Under the pieces are notes generated by a model, which was not told the origin of the DNA, searched no databases, and saw nothing but the letters and a program-made list of their open reading frames with translations. Shown piece by piece: positions 7,857 through 15,505 of a DNA stretch of 46,819 nt; within the stretch, counting starts at the first letter, position 1, and the number at the start of each line of letters is the position of its first letter. This stretch comes from Clostridiales bacterium (GTDB lineage: Bacteria > Bacillota > Clostridia > Oscillospirales > Oscillospiraceae): NCBI GenBank assembly GCA_021203325.1, contig JAJQBL010000020.1, positions 5,771-52,589 of the forward strand, in the 5' to 3' direction. A program made the position numbers and the translations under genes.

Positions 7857-7949
7857 GCAGTTCTGTCGATAGATTGTAAGGTCAGCCTGCCCGCTTGTCC
7901 CCCATTTCTCTGCGAAACGAATTTGCGGCGTTATTATGCCCATGTTAAT

Positions 7950-7972
7950 CCCCGTTGCTTGCCGCAACGGGG
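7950..7972 (+). promoter_or_regulatory. Inverted repeat at the HTH gene promoter (operator or hairpin)
   Basis: CCCCGTTGC (7950-7958), 5 bases, GCAACGGGG (7964-7972): a perfect 9-bp inverted repeat 45 bases before the HTH gene start. It overlaps a possible promoter (TTGCCG about 18 bases before TATCCT) and could be an autoregulatory operator. A short hairpin terminator (TTTCG follows) is the alternative. Confidence 0.4.
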
Positions 7973-8016
7973 CCTTTCGTGGTATCCTCTCCTTATCAGC
8001 AAGGAGGTGCTGTTTG

Positions 8017-8640
8017 ATGTTCAGTGAAAATTTGAAAGCGCTGCGGAAGCAAAAAGGCATGAGCCAGGAGACGCTGGCTCAGCAGCTCCATGTGGTGCGG
8101 CAGACTGTGTCCAAATGGGAGAAAAATTTGTCTGTCCCCGACGCGGATATGCTGATCCGCATTGCGGAGCTGTTCGAGGTGTCCGTCTCCGACCTGTTGG
8201 GGGAGCAGATTCAGCGGGAGCCGGAGATGAGCCAGGTGGCCGCCCAGCTGGCCCTCCTGAATGAGCAGCTGGCCAACCGCACCCGCCGCCACCGGCGGAT
8301 TTTCCGGGGCGTACTGATTGGGCTGGCCGCAGTGGTGGTGCTCACTCTGGCGCTGAGCTTTGCGGGGGCGGTGACCTTCCTATCGGTGCCGGAGAACCTG
8401 ACCACGGTGGATTTGGTCTGCACCCTGGACGGGGAGGCGTATGGGTACACCATCACCTACGACCAGAACTACCGGGTGGTGGAGGCCGGCGGCGACGCCT
8501 GGCTCTTTGACCACGTCGGTATGGACGAGTACAGCGACGCCAACCGGCAGATCGCCCTCATTGAGGACTATTTTGACCTCCGGGGCGGCACCGTCACCGT
8601 AACGGAGCAGGAAGCTGCATCCTACGCAGAGACAGAGTGA
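8017..8640 (+). CDS. XRE-family HTH regulator with a single transmembrane segment
   Basis: 207 residues. Residues 5-60 are a Cro/CI-type helix-turn-helix (LKALRKQKGMSQETLAQQLHVVRQTVSKWEKNLSVPDADML). A linker leads to one membrane helix at about 100-122 (GVLIGLAAVVVLTLALSFAG) and an extracytoplasmic tail of about 85 residues. The layout suggests a membrane-tethered regulator, common in Clostridia. The ATG at 8017 is set by AAGGAGG 9 bases upstream; the frame is open from 7936 but that part lies in the promoter region. Monocistronic, ending in a strong terminator shared with convergent ftsH. Ligand and targets unknown. Confidence 0.85.
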   Translation: MFSENLKALRKQKGMSQETLAQQLHVVRQTVSKWEKNLSVPDADMLIRIAELFEVSVSDLLGEQIQREPEMSQVAAQLALLNEQLANRTRRHRRIFRGVLIGLAAVVVLTLALSFAGAVTFLSVPENLTTVDLVCTLDGEAYGYTITYDQNYRVVEAGGDAWLFDHVGMDEYSDANRQIALIEDYFDLRGGTVTVTEQEAASYAETE

Positions 8641-8652
8641 CCCACACAGAAC

Positions 8653-8685
8653 GCCCCCACCGGCGGGAATCCCGCCGGTGGGGGC
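8653..8685. terminator. Bidirectional terminator between the HTH gene and ftsH
   Basis: 15-bp perfect stem GCCCCCACCGGCGGG / CCCGCCGGTGGGGGC with a 3-base loop, then TTGTTTCCGTTT on the plus strand. It lies between two convergent genes. Confidence 0.8.
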
Positions 8686-8701
8686 TTGTTTCCGTTTGCA
8701 A

Positions 8702-10591
8702 TTACGATTCTTCTGTCTGGGGCACTTCTCCGCCGCCCTCCAGGGCCTCCGGGGCCTGATAGACCGCCTCGAAGTCCTCCCGGCTCATGGTCTCGTACTC
8801 CAGCAGATATTCCGCCGTGGCGGTGAGCTGGGCCATGTCCCGCTGCAAAATCTCCCGGCACTGGGCGTAGGCTTTCTCGATGATGGAGCGCACCTCCCGG
8901 TCGATTTTGGCGGAGACCTCCTCGGAGTAGGGCTTGGCCTGGGCCATGGAGCGGCCGATGAACACCTCGCCCTTGCTGTCGTCATAGACGACAGACCCCA
9001 GTTCCTCGCTCATGCCGTACTTCGCCACCATGGAGTGGGCGATGGAGGTGGCCCGCTCCAGGTCGTTGCTGGCCCCGGTGGAGATGTCCCCCAGCACCAG
9101 CTCCTCCGCCACCCGGCCCCCAAGGAGGGCCACGATGTCCTCATACAGCTCGGTGCGGCTGACAAAGCTCTTGTCCTCCTCCGGCAGGGAGATGGTCATG
9201 CCGCCGGCCTGACCCCTGGGGACGATGGTGATTTGATGCACCGGGTCGTGGGTGGGCAGGGCGTGCATGGCCACGGCGTGGCCCGCCTCGTGCCAGGCGG
9301 TGAGTTTTCGGGCCGCCGGGGTCACCACGCTGCTCTTCTTCTCCGGCCCGGCGATGACCTTGATGATGGAGTCCTGCAGGTCCTGCATGGTGATGAAGGG
9401 CTGATTCTTCCGGGCGGCCAGGAGAGCCCCCTCGTTCATCAGGTTCTCCAGGTCGGCGCCGGTGAAGCCGCCGGTGCCCGCCGCCAGGGTGTGCAGATCC
9501 ACATCCTCCGCCAGAGGCTTCTTCCGGGCGTGTACCTTTAAGACCTCTTCCCGGCCTTTAATGTCGGGGAGGCCCACATAGATTTGGCGGTCAAACCGCC
9601 CCGGCCGCAGCAGAGCGGGGTCCAGAATGTCCACCCGGTTAGTGGCCGCCATGACCACCACGCCGGAGTTGCCTTCAAAGCCGTCCATCTCCACCAGCAT
9701 CTGGTTCAGGGTCTGCTCCCGCTCGTCATGGCCGCCGCCCAGGCCGGCGCCCCGCTGACGGCCCACGGCGTCGATCTCGTCAATGAAGATGATGGCGGGG
9801 GCCACCTGCTTGGCCTGGTCGAACAGGTCCCGGACACGGCTGGCGCCCACGCCCACATACATCTCCACAAAGTCGGAGCCGGAGATGGACAGGAAGGGCA
9901 CCCCGGCCTCCCCCGCCACCGCCTTGGCCAGCAGGGTCTTGCCGGTGCCGGGAGGGCCTACCAGCAGAATGCCCTTGGGGATGCGGGCCCCCAGCATGGT
10001 GTACTTCTCCGCGTCCTTCAGAAAGTCCACCACCTCGGCCAGCTCTTCCTTCTCCTCCACGGCCCCGGCCACGTCGTCAAAGGTCACCTTCTGCTTCATG
10101 TCCTCCTGGGAGACGGTTCTGGCCTTACCGAAGTTGTTCAGGGGGCCGCTGCCTCCGCCCCCGCCGTTCAGGTTGGCCTGGCGCAGCAGCAGGAAGTACA
10201 GCAGCAGGGCCATGACGCAGCCTCCCAAAATGCTGGGCAGCCACACCTGCCACCAGGGGGTGCCGCTGTCCGGGAGGTAGTTGTAGCTGACAATGATGCC
10301 CTCTTGGGCCTGCTCCTCAATGAGGTCGTTCAGGTCGCTGTAAAACAGCTCGGTGCTGGCCACCTGGCAGACCACGGTGGTGCTGTCCAGGTACGCCTCG
10401 GAAAGGCCCAGGGTCGCCACCCCGTCCCGGACGGAGACGGAGGACACCTGTTCCTCCTGGAACAGCGTCACCATCTGGCTGTAGCTCACCTCCACCGTAG
10501 TCCCTCCGCTGCCGGAGTTGGTGTACAGGAAGGCCACCAGGCCAATCAGGACGATATACATGAAAATCGTCGTAATCGTTCTCTTGTTCAA
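8702..10591 (-). CDS. ftsH: ATP-dependent zinc metalloprotease FtsH
   Basis: 629-residue membrane AAA+ protease that degrades membrane and regulatory proteins. An N-terminal helix (residues 5-25) and a second near 115-138 flank an extracytoplasmic domain. The AAA module has Walker A GPPGTGKT, Walker B IIFIDEID and the second region of homology ([20 protein letters not shown]). The zinc site is HEAGH with a downstream acidic ligand. The start is TTG at 10591, 8 bases after GGAGAG; no ATG fits. It follows hpt on the same strand, the conserved tilS-hpt-ftsH order of Firmicutes. Confidence 0.96.
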   Translation of the reverse strand: MNKRTITTIFMYIVLIGLVAFLYTNSGSGGTTVEVSYSQMVTLFQEEQVSSVSVRDGVATLGLSEAYLDSTTVVCQVASTELFYSDLNDLIEEQAQEGIIVSYNYLPDSGTPWWQVWLPSILGGCVMALLLYFLLLRQANLNGGGGGSGPLNNFGKARTVSQEDMKQKVTFDDVAGAVEEKEELAEVVDFLKDAEKYTMLGARIPKGILLVGPPGTGKTLLAKAVAGEAGVPFLSISGSDFVEMYVGVGASRVRDLFDQAKQVAPAIIFIDEIDAVGRQRGAGLGGGHDEREQTLNQMLVEMDGFEGNSGVVVMAATNRVDILDPALLRPGRFDRQIYVGLPDIKGREEVLKVHARKKPLAEDVDLHTLAAGTGGFTGADLENLMNEGALLAARKNQPFITMQDLQDSIIKVIAGPEKKSSVVTPAARKLTAWHEAGHAVAMHALPTHDPVHQITIVPRGQAGGMTISLPEEDKSFVSRTELYEDIVALLGGRVAEELVLGDISTGASNDLERATSIAHSMVAKYGMSEELGSVVYDDSKGEVFIGRSMAQAKPYSEEVSAKIDREVRSIIEKAYAQCREILQRDMAQLTATAEYLLEYETMSREDFEAVYQAPEALEGGGEVPQTEES

Positions 10592-10684
10592 ATGCTCTGC
10601 TCTCCAATCTGCGATTTGCCGCTGGGAAAGGCATCAGGCGCGTCCCTGCGGCCGGCCCGCCGCGCCTGTGAGGCTGTTGGTCGG

Positions 10685-11233
10685 TCAGCCGCCGTAGACC
10701 TCCGGTTTCAGGATGCCGATATAGGGCAGGTTCCGGTATTTCTGGTCGTAATCCAGGCCGTAGCCCACCACAAAGGCATCGGGCACGGTGAAGCCCACAT
10801 AGTCGGCGGTGATGGGCTTCGTCCGGCGCTCCGGCTTGTCCAGCAGGGTGCAGATGGAGACGGAGGCCGCCTTCCGCAGCCGCAGCAGGTTCATCAGGTA
10901 GTACAGGGTGCTGCCGGAGTCCAGAATGTCCTCCGCCACGATGACGTGATACCCCTCCAGGTTCATGGAGATGTCCTTTTTGATCTCCACCTGGCCGGAG
11001 GATTTGGTGCCCCCGCCGTAGGAGGAGACGGAGAGGAAGTCCACCAGGCAGGGCAGGTCGATGGCCCGGCTCAGGTCGGCCATGAAGATATAGCTGCCCC
11101 GGAGGACGCTGAGGAGGAGGATCTTGTCCTCGCCCTGAAAGTCCCGGGTGATCTCCGTCCCCAGGGCCCGCACCCGGCTGCGGAGCTGCTCCTCGGTGAA
11201 CAGCACCTGTGCAATGTCTTGTTCCATACCCAT
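10685..11233 (-). CDS. hpt: Hypoxanthine phosphoribosyltransferase
   Basis: 182-residue purine salvage enzyme joining hypoxanthine or guanine with PRPP to give IMP or GMP. The PRPP-binding loop VIVAEDILDSGSTL is intact, as are LLSVLRGSYIFMADL near the N-terminus and a C-terminal VPDAFVVGYGLDYDQKYRNLPYIG block. The ATG at 11233 follows AGAAGG by about 8 bases; an internal ATG two codons later is an alternative. It lies between tilS and ftsH as in many Firmicutes, but a roughly 310-bp repeat (11267-11580) separates it from tilS, so it may need its own promoter. Confidence 0.95.
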   Translation of the reverse strand: MGMEQDIAQVLFTEEQLRSRVRALGTEITRDFQGEDKILLLSVLRGSYIFMADLSRAIDLPCLVDFLSVSSYGGGTKSSGQVEIKKDISMNLEGYHVIVAEDILDSGSTLYYLMNLLRLRKAASVSICTLLDKPERRTKPITADYVGFTVPDAFVVGYGLDYDQKYRNLPYIGILKPEVYGG

Positions 11234-11266
11234 TGTGATGGCCTTCTTTCTGATTTTTGTGTCATT

Positions 11267-11580
11267 AGCCTGAGGAGGCTGTACTCCTTAGACAAGGTTT
11301 GATAAAGAAAATAGGTGTTTTCCCTCCGGGGGCCCCATTTCTCGTTCCGCCGAGAAATGGGGGAAAGAGGGCGGCTTAAGAGGGCCGCTGTGCGTCCCTC
11401 TTAAGAATCTCCCTCTATCCCGCCGGGGCTTCGCGCTGTCCAGCCCATTAAGTGGTCTATCCCGTCAGAGACGAAGTAACTTCTAGCTGGTGAGACTGCC
11501 GCCGATGGCGGCTGGCAGGGATTGCCGTTTCGCCCTGCCGGAGGCGGGCGAAACGAGCAATTTTATCATCCTTTGGTCGA
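11267..11580 (+). repeat. Intergenic repeat family R, copy 1
   Basis: Shares long blocks with copies near 23.9-24.3, 31.7-32.1 and 37.1-37.5 kb: CTCCTTAGACAAGG at the left, CGCGCTGTCCAG, CCGTCAGAGACGAAGTAACT, and ACTGCCGCCGATGGCGGCTGG. Hairpin 1 is CCCCATTTCTCG (11333-11344) / CGAGAAATGGGG (11351-11362). Hairpin 2 is CTTAAGAGGG (11375-11384) / CCCTCTTAAG (11396-11405). Hairpin 4 is GCCGCC / GGCGGC (11498-11512). Hairpin 5 spans 11522-11560. Stem bases differ between copies but stay paired. The right end is degenerate. It sits between tilS and hpt, antisense to both. No coding potential seen. Confidence 0.75.
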
Positions 11581-11658
11581 TAAAATCTGATGTTCTGCGC
11601 CGCAACATTTTCCCCTGAACAAAGGCCCCCGTTCGTTTTACACCAAACCCCCGTTTTG

Positions 11659-12993
11659 TTATCTCCGCTCCGTGACGATATGCAGCGCTTCCTCCCCCGG
11701 CCGGGGCAGAAAGGCGCAGTCCGCCCCGAAGGCGCCCAGCGCCGCCACCTGCTCCCCGAAGAGGAACACCGGCAGGAAGTCCCGCTCGTTTTGGGGCACC
11801 TTGCTGTCGATCAGCAGCTTCTTCACCGTTTTCCGGCTTCTGGCAGGGAGGGTGATGGCGTCCCCGGTCTGCCGGGGGCGGAGGGTGTAGTCCCCCGGCC
11901 GCAGATAGAAGGAGTGGGGCTGGTTGAACTTCCCCTCCGGGCAGGGCTCCAACGCGCAGACCACCCGCCAGCGGGGGGTGTCTGTGACGCCGGGGACGGC
12001 CAGCGGGACGGGGAGAAACGGCTCGTCCTCTCCCGCTGTCAGCTCCAGTAGATCATAGACCCGCCGGGCGGTGAGGCCGCCGGGCAGGGGGACGAAGCCG
12101 GAGGGGCGTTCGTTCCTGCAAAGCTGCAAAATCTGGGCCCGCTGGCTGGCGGTCAGCACCACCTCCGGCGCAATCTGCGCCGCCAGCTGCTGCAGGGTCC
12201 GGCTGGACAGGGGGGCGGGGGCCTCCCCCAGCGCTGCCGCAGGGAGGGCAACGCCCCCCGGTATCGCCGCGGCCTGGGCGGTGAGCTGCGCCGCCTGGGT
12301 CTCCAGAAAGGCGTTGTCCGCCCGGAGTGCGGCCCCGTTCCGGCCCAAGGTCTCCGCCGCATTGGGCCAGCGGGTCTCCAGCAATGGGAACACCTCATGC
12401 CGGAGAAAGTTCCGGGTGTAGGCGGTGTCCCGGTTCGTCTCGTCCTCCACATGGGGGATGCCGTGGGCGGCGTTATAGGCTTCGATGTCCCGGCGGGAGG
12501 TGGTCAGGAGCGGCCGCACCAAATCGCCCCGACGGGGGGCGATGCCGCCCAGCCCGTTCAGGCCGCTGCCCCGGAGCAGGTGGAGGAGTATCGTCTCCCC
12601 ATTGTCCTGGGCGTTGTGGGCGGTGGCGATGCGCTGGGCGCGGCAGTCCGCCGCCGTCTCCCGGAGGAAGGCGTAGCGGCAGCGCCGGGCGGTGTCCTCC
12701 AGCCCGCGGTGCTCCTTTGCGGCCAGGGCGGGGATGTCCGCCCCGCCGATGTGGACAGGGACGCCGTGGGCCCGGCACCAGCCCTCCACAAAGGCGCAAT
12801 CCCGGCGGGAGTTTTCCCGGATGTGGTGGTCAAAGTGGGCGGCCTCCACGGTGAAGCCGTACTGCTCCCCCGCCTCCAGCAGCAGGGCCAGCAGACACAT
12901 GGAATCCGCCCCGCCGGACACCGCCGCCAGAATCTTCCCCCCCGCCGGGGGCAGCAGATCCTCCTCCCGGCACAGCCTCCAGAACCCCTCCAT
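11659..12993 (-). CDS. tilS: tRNA(Ile)-lysidine synthetase
   Basis: 444-residue enzyme that converts C34 of the CAU anticodon of tRNA-Ile to lysidine using ATP and lysine, essential for AUA decoding. The N-type ATP pyrophosphatase P-loop is ILAAVSGGADSMCLL, followed by AAHFDHHIRENS and ATAHNAQDNGETILLHLLRGSG. A TilS C-terminal domain is present (residues about 365-440, with RKTVKKLLIDSKVP). The start is placed at the second of two adjacent ATGs (12993, next to AGGAG); the first at 12996 overlaps the dnaB stop as ATGA. Translationally coupled to dnaB, which is less usual than the hpt neighbour. Confidence 0.93.
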   Translation of the reverse strand: MEGFWRLCREEDLLPPAGGKILAAVSGGADSMCLLALLLEAGEQYGFTVEAAHFDHHIRENSRRDCAFVEGWCRAHGVPVHIGGADIPALAAKEHRGLEDTARRCRYAFLRETAADCRAQRIATAHNAQDNGETILLHLLRGSGLNGLGGIAPRRGDLVRPLLTTSRRDIEAYNAAHGIPHVEDETNRDTAYTRNFLRHEVFPLLETRWPNAAETLGRNGAALRADNAFLETQAAQLTAQAAAIPGGVALPAAALGEAPAPLSSRTLQQLAAQIAPEVVLTASQRAQILQLCRNERPSGFVPLPGGLTARRVYDLLELTAGEDEPFLPVPLAVPGVTDTPRWRVVCALEPCPEGKFNQPHSFYLRPGDYTLRPRQTGDAITLPARSRKTVKKLLIDSKVPQNERDFLPVFLFGEQVAALGAFGADCAFLPRPGEEALHIVTERR

Positions 12994-14351
12994 CATCGCT
13001 CCTGATGGAAGGTGTCCCGGCCGGAGAAGGTGGTGAACTCCGGCAGCCACTGGACGATGACCTTCCCCGTCTCGCCGTGGCGGTTCTTGGCCACGATCAG
13101 CTCCGCCTCGTTCTTGTGCTCGGAGTCCTCATGATAATAGTCGTCCCGATAGATGAACATGACGATGTCGGCGTCCTGCTCGATGGCGCCGGACTCCCGG
13201 AGGTCGGACAGCATGGGCCGCTTGTCCTGTCGGCTCTCGTTGGCACGGGACAGCTGGGAGAGGCACAGCACCGGCACGTTCAGCTCCTTGGCCATGATTT
13301 TCAGGGCACGGGAGATGTCGCTGACCGCCTGCTGGCGGCTCTCCCCGGCGTAGCTCTTGCCGCCGGCGGACTGCATCAGCTGCAAATAGTCCACGCAGAC
13401 CAGCCCCAGGTCCTTCACCCTCCGGCACTTGGCCAGCATATCGGTGACGGTGAGGGAGGGGTTGTCGTCAATGAGAATGTTGGTCTGGCTCAGCACCGAG
13501 GCGGCGTTGGCCACATCCGCCCAATCCTGCTCCTCCAAATTGCCGGTGACCAGCTTTTTGTTGTCGATCAGCGCCTCGTTGGACAGCAGGCGCATGGCCA
13601 GCTGCTCCCGGCTCATTTCCAGGGAAAAGTAGACCACGCTCTTCTTCGTGTTCTTCCCCGCCGTCAGCAGGATGTTCAGGGCCAGGGAGGTCTTGCCCAT
13701 GCCGGGCCGGGCGGCCAGCAGCACCAGGTCGGAGTTGTTCAGGCCGGAAATCTGCCGGTCCAGGTCGGTGAGGCCGGTGCTGATGCCGGGAATGTCGCTG
13801 TCGCTGGCGGCCAGCTCCTCCAGACGGGTGTAAACGTTGTCGATGGCCTCGGAGATGTGGATCAGCCCCCGGCTGGCCCGGCCCTGGCGGATGTCATAGA
13901 TGCGCTGCTCCGCCACCTCCAGAATGTCCTGGGCGGAGCCTTCGTTGCGCTGCACCATGCCGGTGATGTCCGCCGCCGTGTCCCCGATGCGGCGGAGCAG
14001 GCTCTTGTCCTGGACGATGGCGATATACTCCCCCACGTTGGCGGCGGTGGGGGTGATGTCCAGCAGCTGGAGGACGTAGTTCCGGGTGGTGTTCTCCTGA
14101 TAGTACCCGTCGATGCGCATCTGCTCCAGCACCGTCACCGCGTCGATCTTCTGGGACAGATTGAACATCTTGTTAATGGTGGTGAACAGCTCCACGTTTT
14201 CCTTCTGATAGAAGTCGTCCTTGCTGAGGGCCTCCATCACCTGGGGGACGCAGCGGCTGTCGATGAGCATACTGCCCAGGACGGACTGCTCCGCCTCCAG
14301 GGAGTGGGGCACCTGGCGGTAGAGCAGGTCTTCGTTGTTCAGTTCCGGCAT
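12993..14351 (-). CDS. dnaB: Replicative DNA helicase DnaB
   Basis: 452-residue hexameric 5'-3' replication helicase (DnaC of Bacillus nomenclature). The N-terminal primase-interacting domain covers about residues 1-110 (PHSLEAEQSVLGSMLID). The RecA-like core has Walker A ARPGMGKT, FSLEMSREQLAMRLLS, Walker B LVCVDYLQLM, and LSQLSRANESR..LSDLRESGAIEQDADIVMFIYR. The ATG at 14351 follows GGGAGG by 6 bases. It heads the dnaB-tilS run; rplI and gdpP lie upstream on the same strand, separated by two small-RNA/toxin loci. Confidence 0.97.
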   Translation of the reverse strand: MPELNNEDLLYRQVPHSLEAEQSVLGSMLIDSRCVPQVMEALSKDDFYQKENVELFTTINKMFNLSQKIDAVTVLEQMRIDGYYQENTTRNYVLQLLDITPTAANVGEYIAIVQDKSLLRRIGDTAADITGMVQRNEGSAQDILEVAEQRIYDIRQGRASRGLIHISEAIDNVYTRLEELAASDSDIPGISTGLTDLDRQISGLNNSDLVLLAARPGMGKTSLALNILLTAGKNTKKSVVYFSLEMSREQLAMRLLSNEALIDNKKLVTGNLEEQDWADVANAASVLSQTNILIDDNPSLTVTDMLAKCRRVKDLGLVCVDYLQLMQSAGGKSYAGESRQQAVSDISRALKIMAKELNVPVLCLSQLSRANESRQDKRPMLSDLRESGAIEQDADIVMFIYRDDYYHEDSEHKNEAELIVAKNRHGETGKVIVQWLPEFTTFSGRDTFHQER

Positions 14352-14454
14352 AGCGCGCCTCCCTGCCCTTTCAGGGCGATGATGTCAACGTTTATGGTGC
14401 AGCCCATCCTTTTAACGTAATCAACCTGTGCGAATTGTTTTACAATCCGTTGTA

Positions 14455-14547
14455 ATTAAGAAAAAGTAACCGCCCTGGCCTACCAAGCGAGCGGTTACTT
14501 CTTAACCATCAACTAGGGGGCCAACCGTTGCCGGACAGCGCCTTTGT
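14455..14547 (-). ncRNA. Orphan antisense-type RNA C (third antitoxin-like RNA)
   Basis: The promoter is TTGACA-17-TATAAT on the minus strand (14554-14582, both hexamers perfect). The predicted RNA starts near 14547, carries GGCGCTGTCCGG(C/T)AACGG like its sisters, and ends at the hairpin AAGTAACCGC (14491-14500) / GCGGTTACTT (14464-14473) with TTTTTCTTAATT after it. No intact small hydrophobic peptide lies opposite. The plus strand keeps only a stub ending ATT-AAG-AAA-AAG-TAA in the expected place, so the partner toxin seems lost or eroded while the RNA remains. Confidence 0.6.
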
Positions 14548-14553
14548 TGTTTT

Positions 14554-14582
14554 ATTATATTCCGGCGTGTAGCATTTGTCAA
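14554..14582 (-). promoter_or_regulatory. Consensus promoter of RNA C
   Basis: Minus strand -35 TTGACA (14577-14582), 17 bases, -10 TATAAT (14554-14559). The spacer sequence is unlike those of RNA A and RNA B. Confidence 0.75.
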
Positions 14583-14659
14583 CATTCCCGGCCGGTTTCT
14601 CTTGACAAAATTCCTTGCCGGCTCTGTTCTTCCAGCGAAGAAAAATAGAGCCGCAGCTC

Positions 14660-14688
14660 TTACCCTTTGGGGAAAAATGTGATATTCT
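14660..14688 (+). promoter_or_regulatory. Promoter of toxin mRNA B
   Basis: Weak -35 TTACCC (14660-14665), 17 bases, -10 TATTCT (14683-14688) with a TG extension, in the conserved block TGTGATATTCTGTCAATG. The predicted mRNA starts at about 14695 with GGCGCTGTCC, complementary to GGACAGCGCC at 14924-14933 in its own 3' region. Confidence 0.5.
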
Positions 14689-14779
14689 GTCAATGGCGCT
14701 GTCCAATACGGTGGCGGTTGGCTCCCTTCCCAGGGGGCAGCTTCTGCGCCCCCTGCTCTCAGGAAAGGGGGGCTGCCCA

Positions 14780-14863
14780 ATGGCTACATCCGAAGTGTTA
14801 CAACTTTGCCTTGTTATCATTGGCATTTGTAATCTGTTCATCCAGATAAGCAAAAAGAAGTAA
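14780..14863 (+). CDS. Small hydrophobic peptide B: type I toxin-like (holin-like toxin)
   Basis: 27 residues: MATSEVLQLCLVIIG, then ICNLFIQ and SKKK. One membrane span with a basic tail; closely related to peptide A (MSTMEVLTLFLVIIG..NKKK). The ATG at 14780 follows AAAGGGGGG by about 7 bases. Upstream GGGCAGC can pair with GCTGCCC next to the start codon, and GCCCCC can pair with the binding site, so initiation is probably masked. The TAA (14861-14863) lies in the antisense RNA terminator stem. The longer open frame from 14615 has no binding site and starts before the promoter. Function as a membrane toxin is inferred. Confidence 0.7.
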   Translation: MATSEVLQLCLVIIGICNLFIQISKKK

Positions 14864-14939
14864 CCGCCCCAAGCCCACAGTGGCGGTTACTTCAGCGATC
14901 TACCCAGGGGGCTAACCGTTACCGGACAGCGCCCTTGTT
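14850..14939 (-). ncRNA. Antisense RNA B: type I antitoxin-like RNA
   Basis: Roughly 90 bases starting near 14939 with GGGCGCTGTCCGGTAACGG and ending at the stem GAAGTAACCGCC / GGCGGTTACTTC (+ strand 14857-14868 and 14882-14893) plus TTTTT. It overlaps the last codons and the 3' untranslated region of peptide B in antisense. Same plan as RNA A; the loop region of the terminator differs between copies, which could give pair specificity. Confidence 0.7.
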
Positions 14940-14945
14940 ACTATT

Positions 14946-14974
14946 ATTATATACCCGATTCGGGCATCTGTCAA
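14946..14974 (-). promoter_or_regulatory. Consensus promoter of antisense RNA B
   Basis: Minus strand -35 TTGACA (14969-14974), 17 bases, -10 TATAAT (14946-14951), both perfect. Confidence 0.8.
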
Positions 14975-15009
14975 CTCTGAGGCTTCAGGGTTTTTCTTTT
15001 TCTCTTTGC

Positions 15010-15453
15010 TTACCCCTCCACCACCATCACGTGAAAGCTCCCGGAAATCTCATACCCCATCCTGCACTTCACCTCGTAGGTGCCGAAGGCCTTGATGGGC
15101 TCGGCGCTGAGCCGGGCCTTGGGGATGTCATAGCCGTACTGCTTCTTCAGCATATCGGAGATCTCCTTGGTGGTGATGCTGCCGAAGAGCTTTCCTCCGG
15201 CCCCGGCTTTGGCGGGAATCTTCACCAGTACGTCCTTGAGCTGACCCACCAGCTCCAGGGCCTCCGCCCGCTCGGCGGCCTCCTTGGCCCGGCGGGCCTT
15301 CTCCTGAAGCTGCATGGTGTTGATGTTGTCCGCCGTGGCGGGCAGCGCCAGCTTCTTCGGAATCAGAAAGTTCCGGGCGTAGCCGTCGGAGACGTCCACC
15401 AGCTGGCCCTTTTTGCCCTGGCCCTTCACATCAGCCTGTAAAATTACCTTCAT
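15010..15453 (-). CDS. rplI: 50S ribosomal protein L9
   Basis: 147-residue large-subunit protein that binds 23S rRNA and stabilises the L1 region. The N-terminal domain MKVILQADVKGQGKKGQLV..GYARNFLIPKKLA is typical, followed by a long helix and a C-terminal domain with AGAGGKLFGSITTKEI. The ATG at 15453 follows AGGA by about 8 bases. The frame is open to 15501, but those extra 16 codons lack a binding site. It starts 53 bases after gdpP on the same strand, the usual gdpP-rplI-dnaB order, here with two small-RNA loci inserted before dnaB. Confidence 0.96.
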   Translation of the reverse strand: MKVILQADVKGQGKKGQLVDVSDGYARNFLIPKKLALPATADNINTMQLQEKARRAKEAAERAEALELVGQLKDVLVKIPAKAGAGGKLFGSITTKEISDMLKKQYGYDIPKARLSAEPIKAFGTYEVKCRMGYEISGSFHVMVVEG

Positions 15454-15505
15454 TGTCGTTTCCTCCCAATCGAATTTGGTTGCAAAATGCGCTTGTGTCA
15501 ACGGT

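Noticed and set aside
11267-11580. CRISPR array or tandem repeat explanation for the R family
   Set aside because: Copies are dispersed, about 300-400 bp each, in both orientations, without regular short spacers. No CRISPR array or cas gene was seen anywhere.
14615-14863. 82-residue version of peptide B starting at 14615
   Set aside because: The extra codons precede or overlap the predicted toxin promoter and lack a binding site; only the last 27 codons are shared with peptide A.
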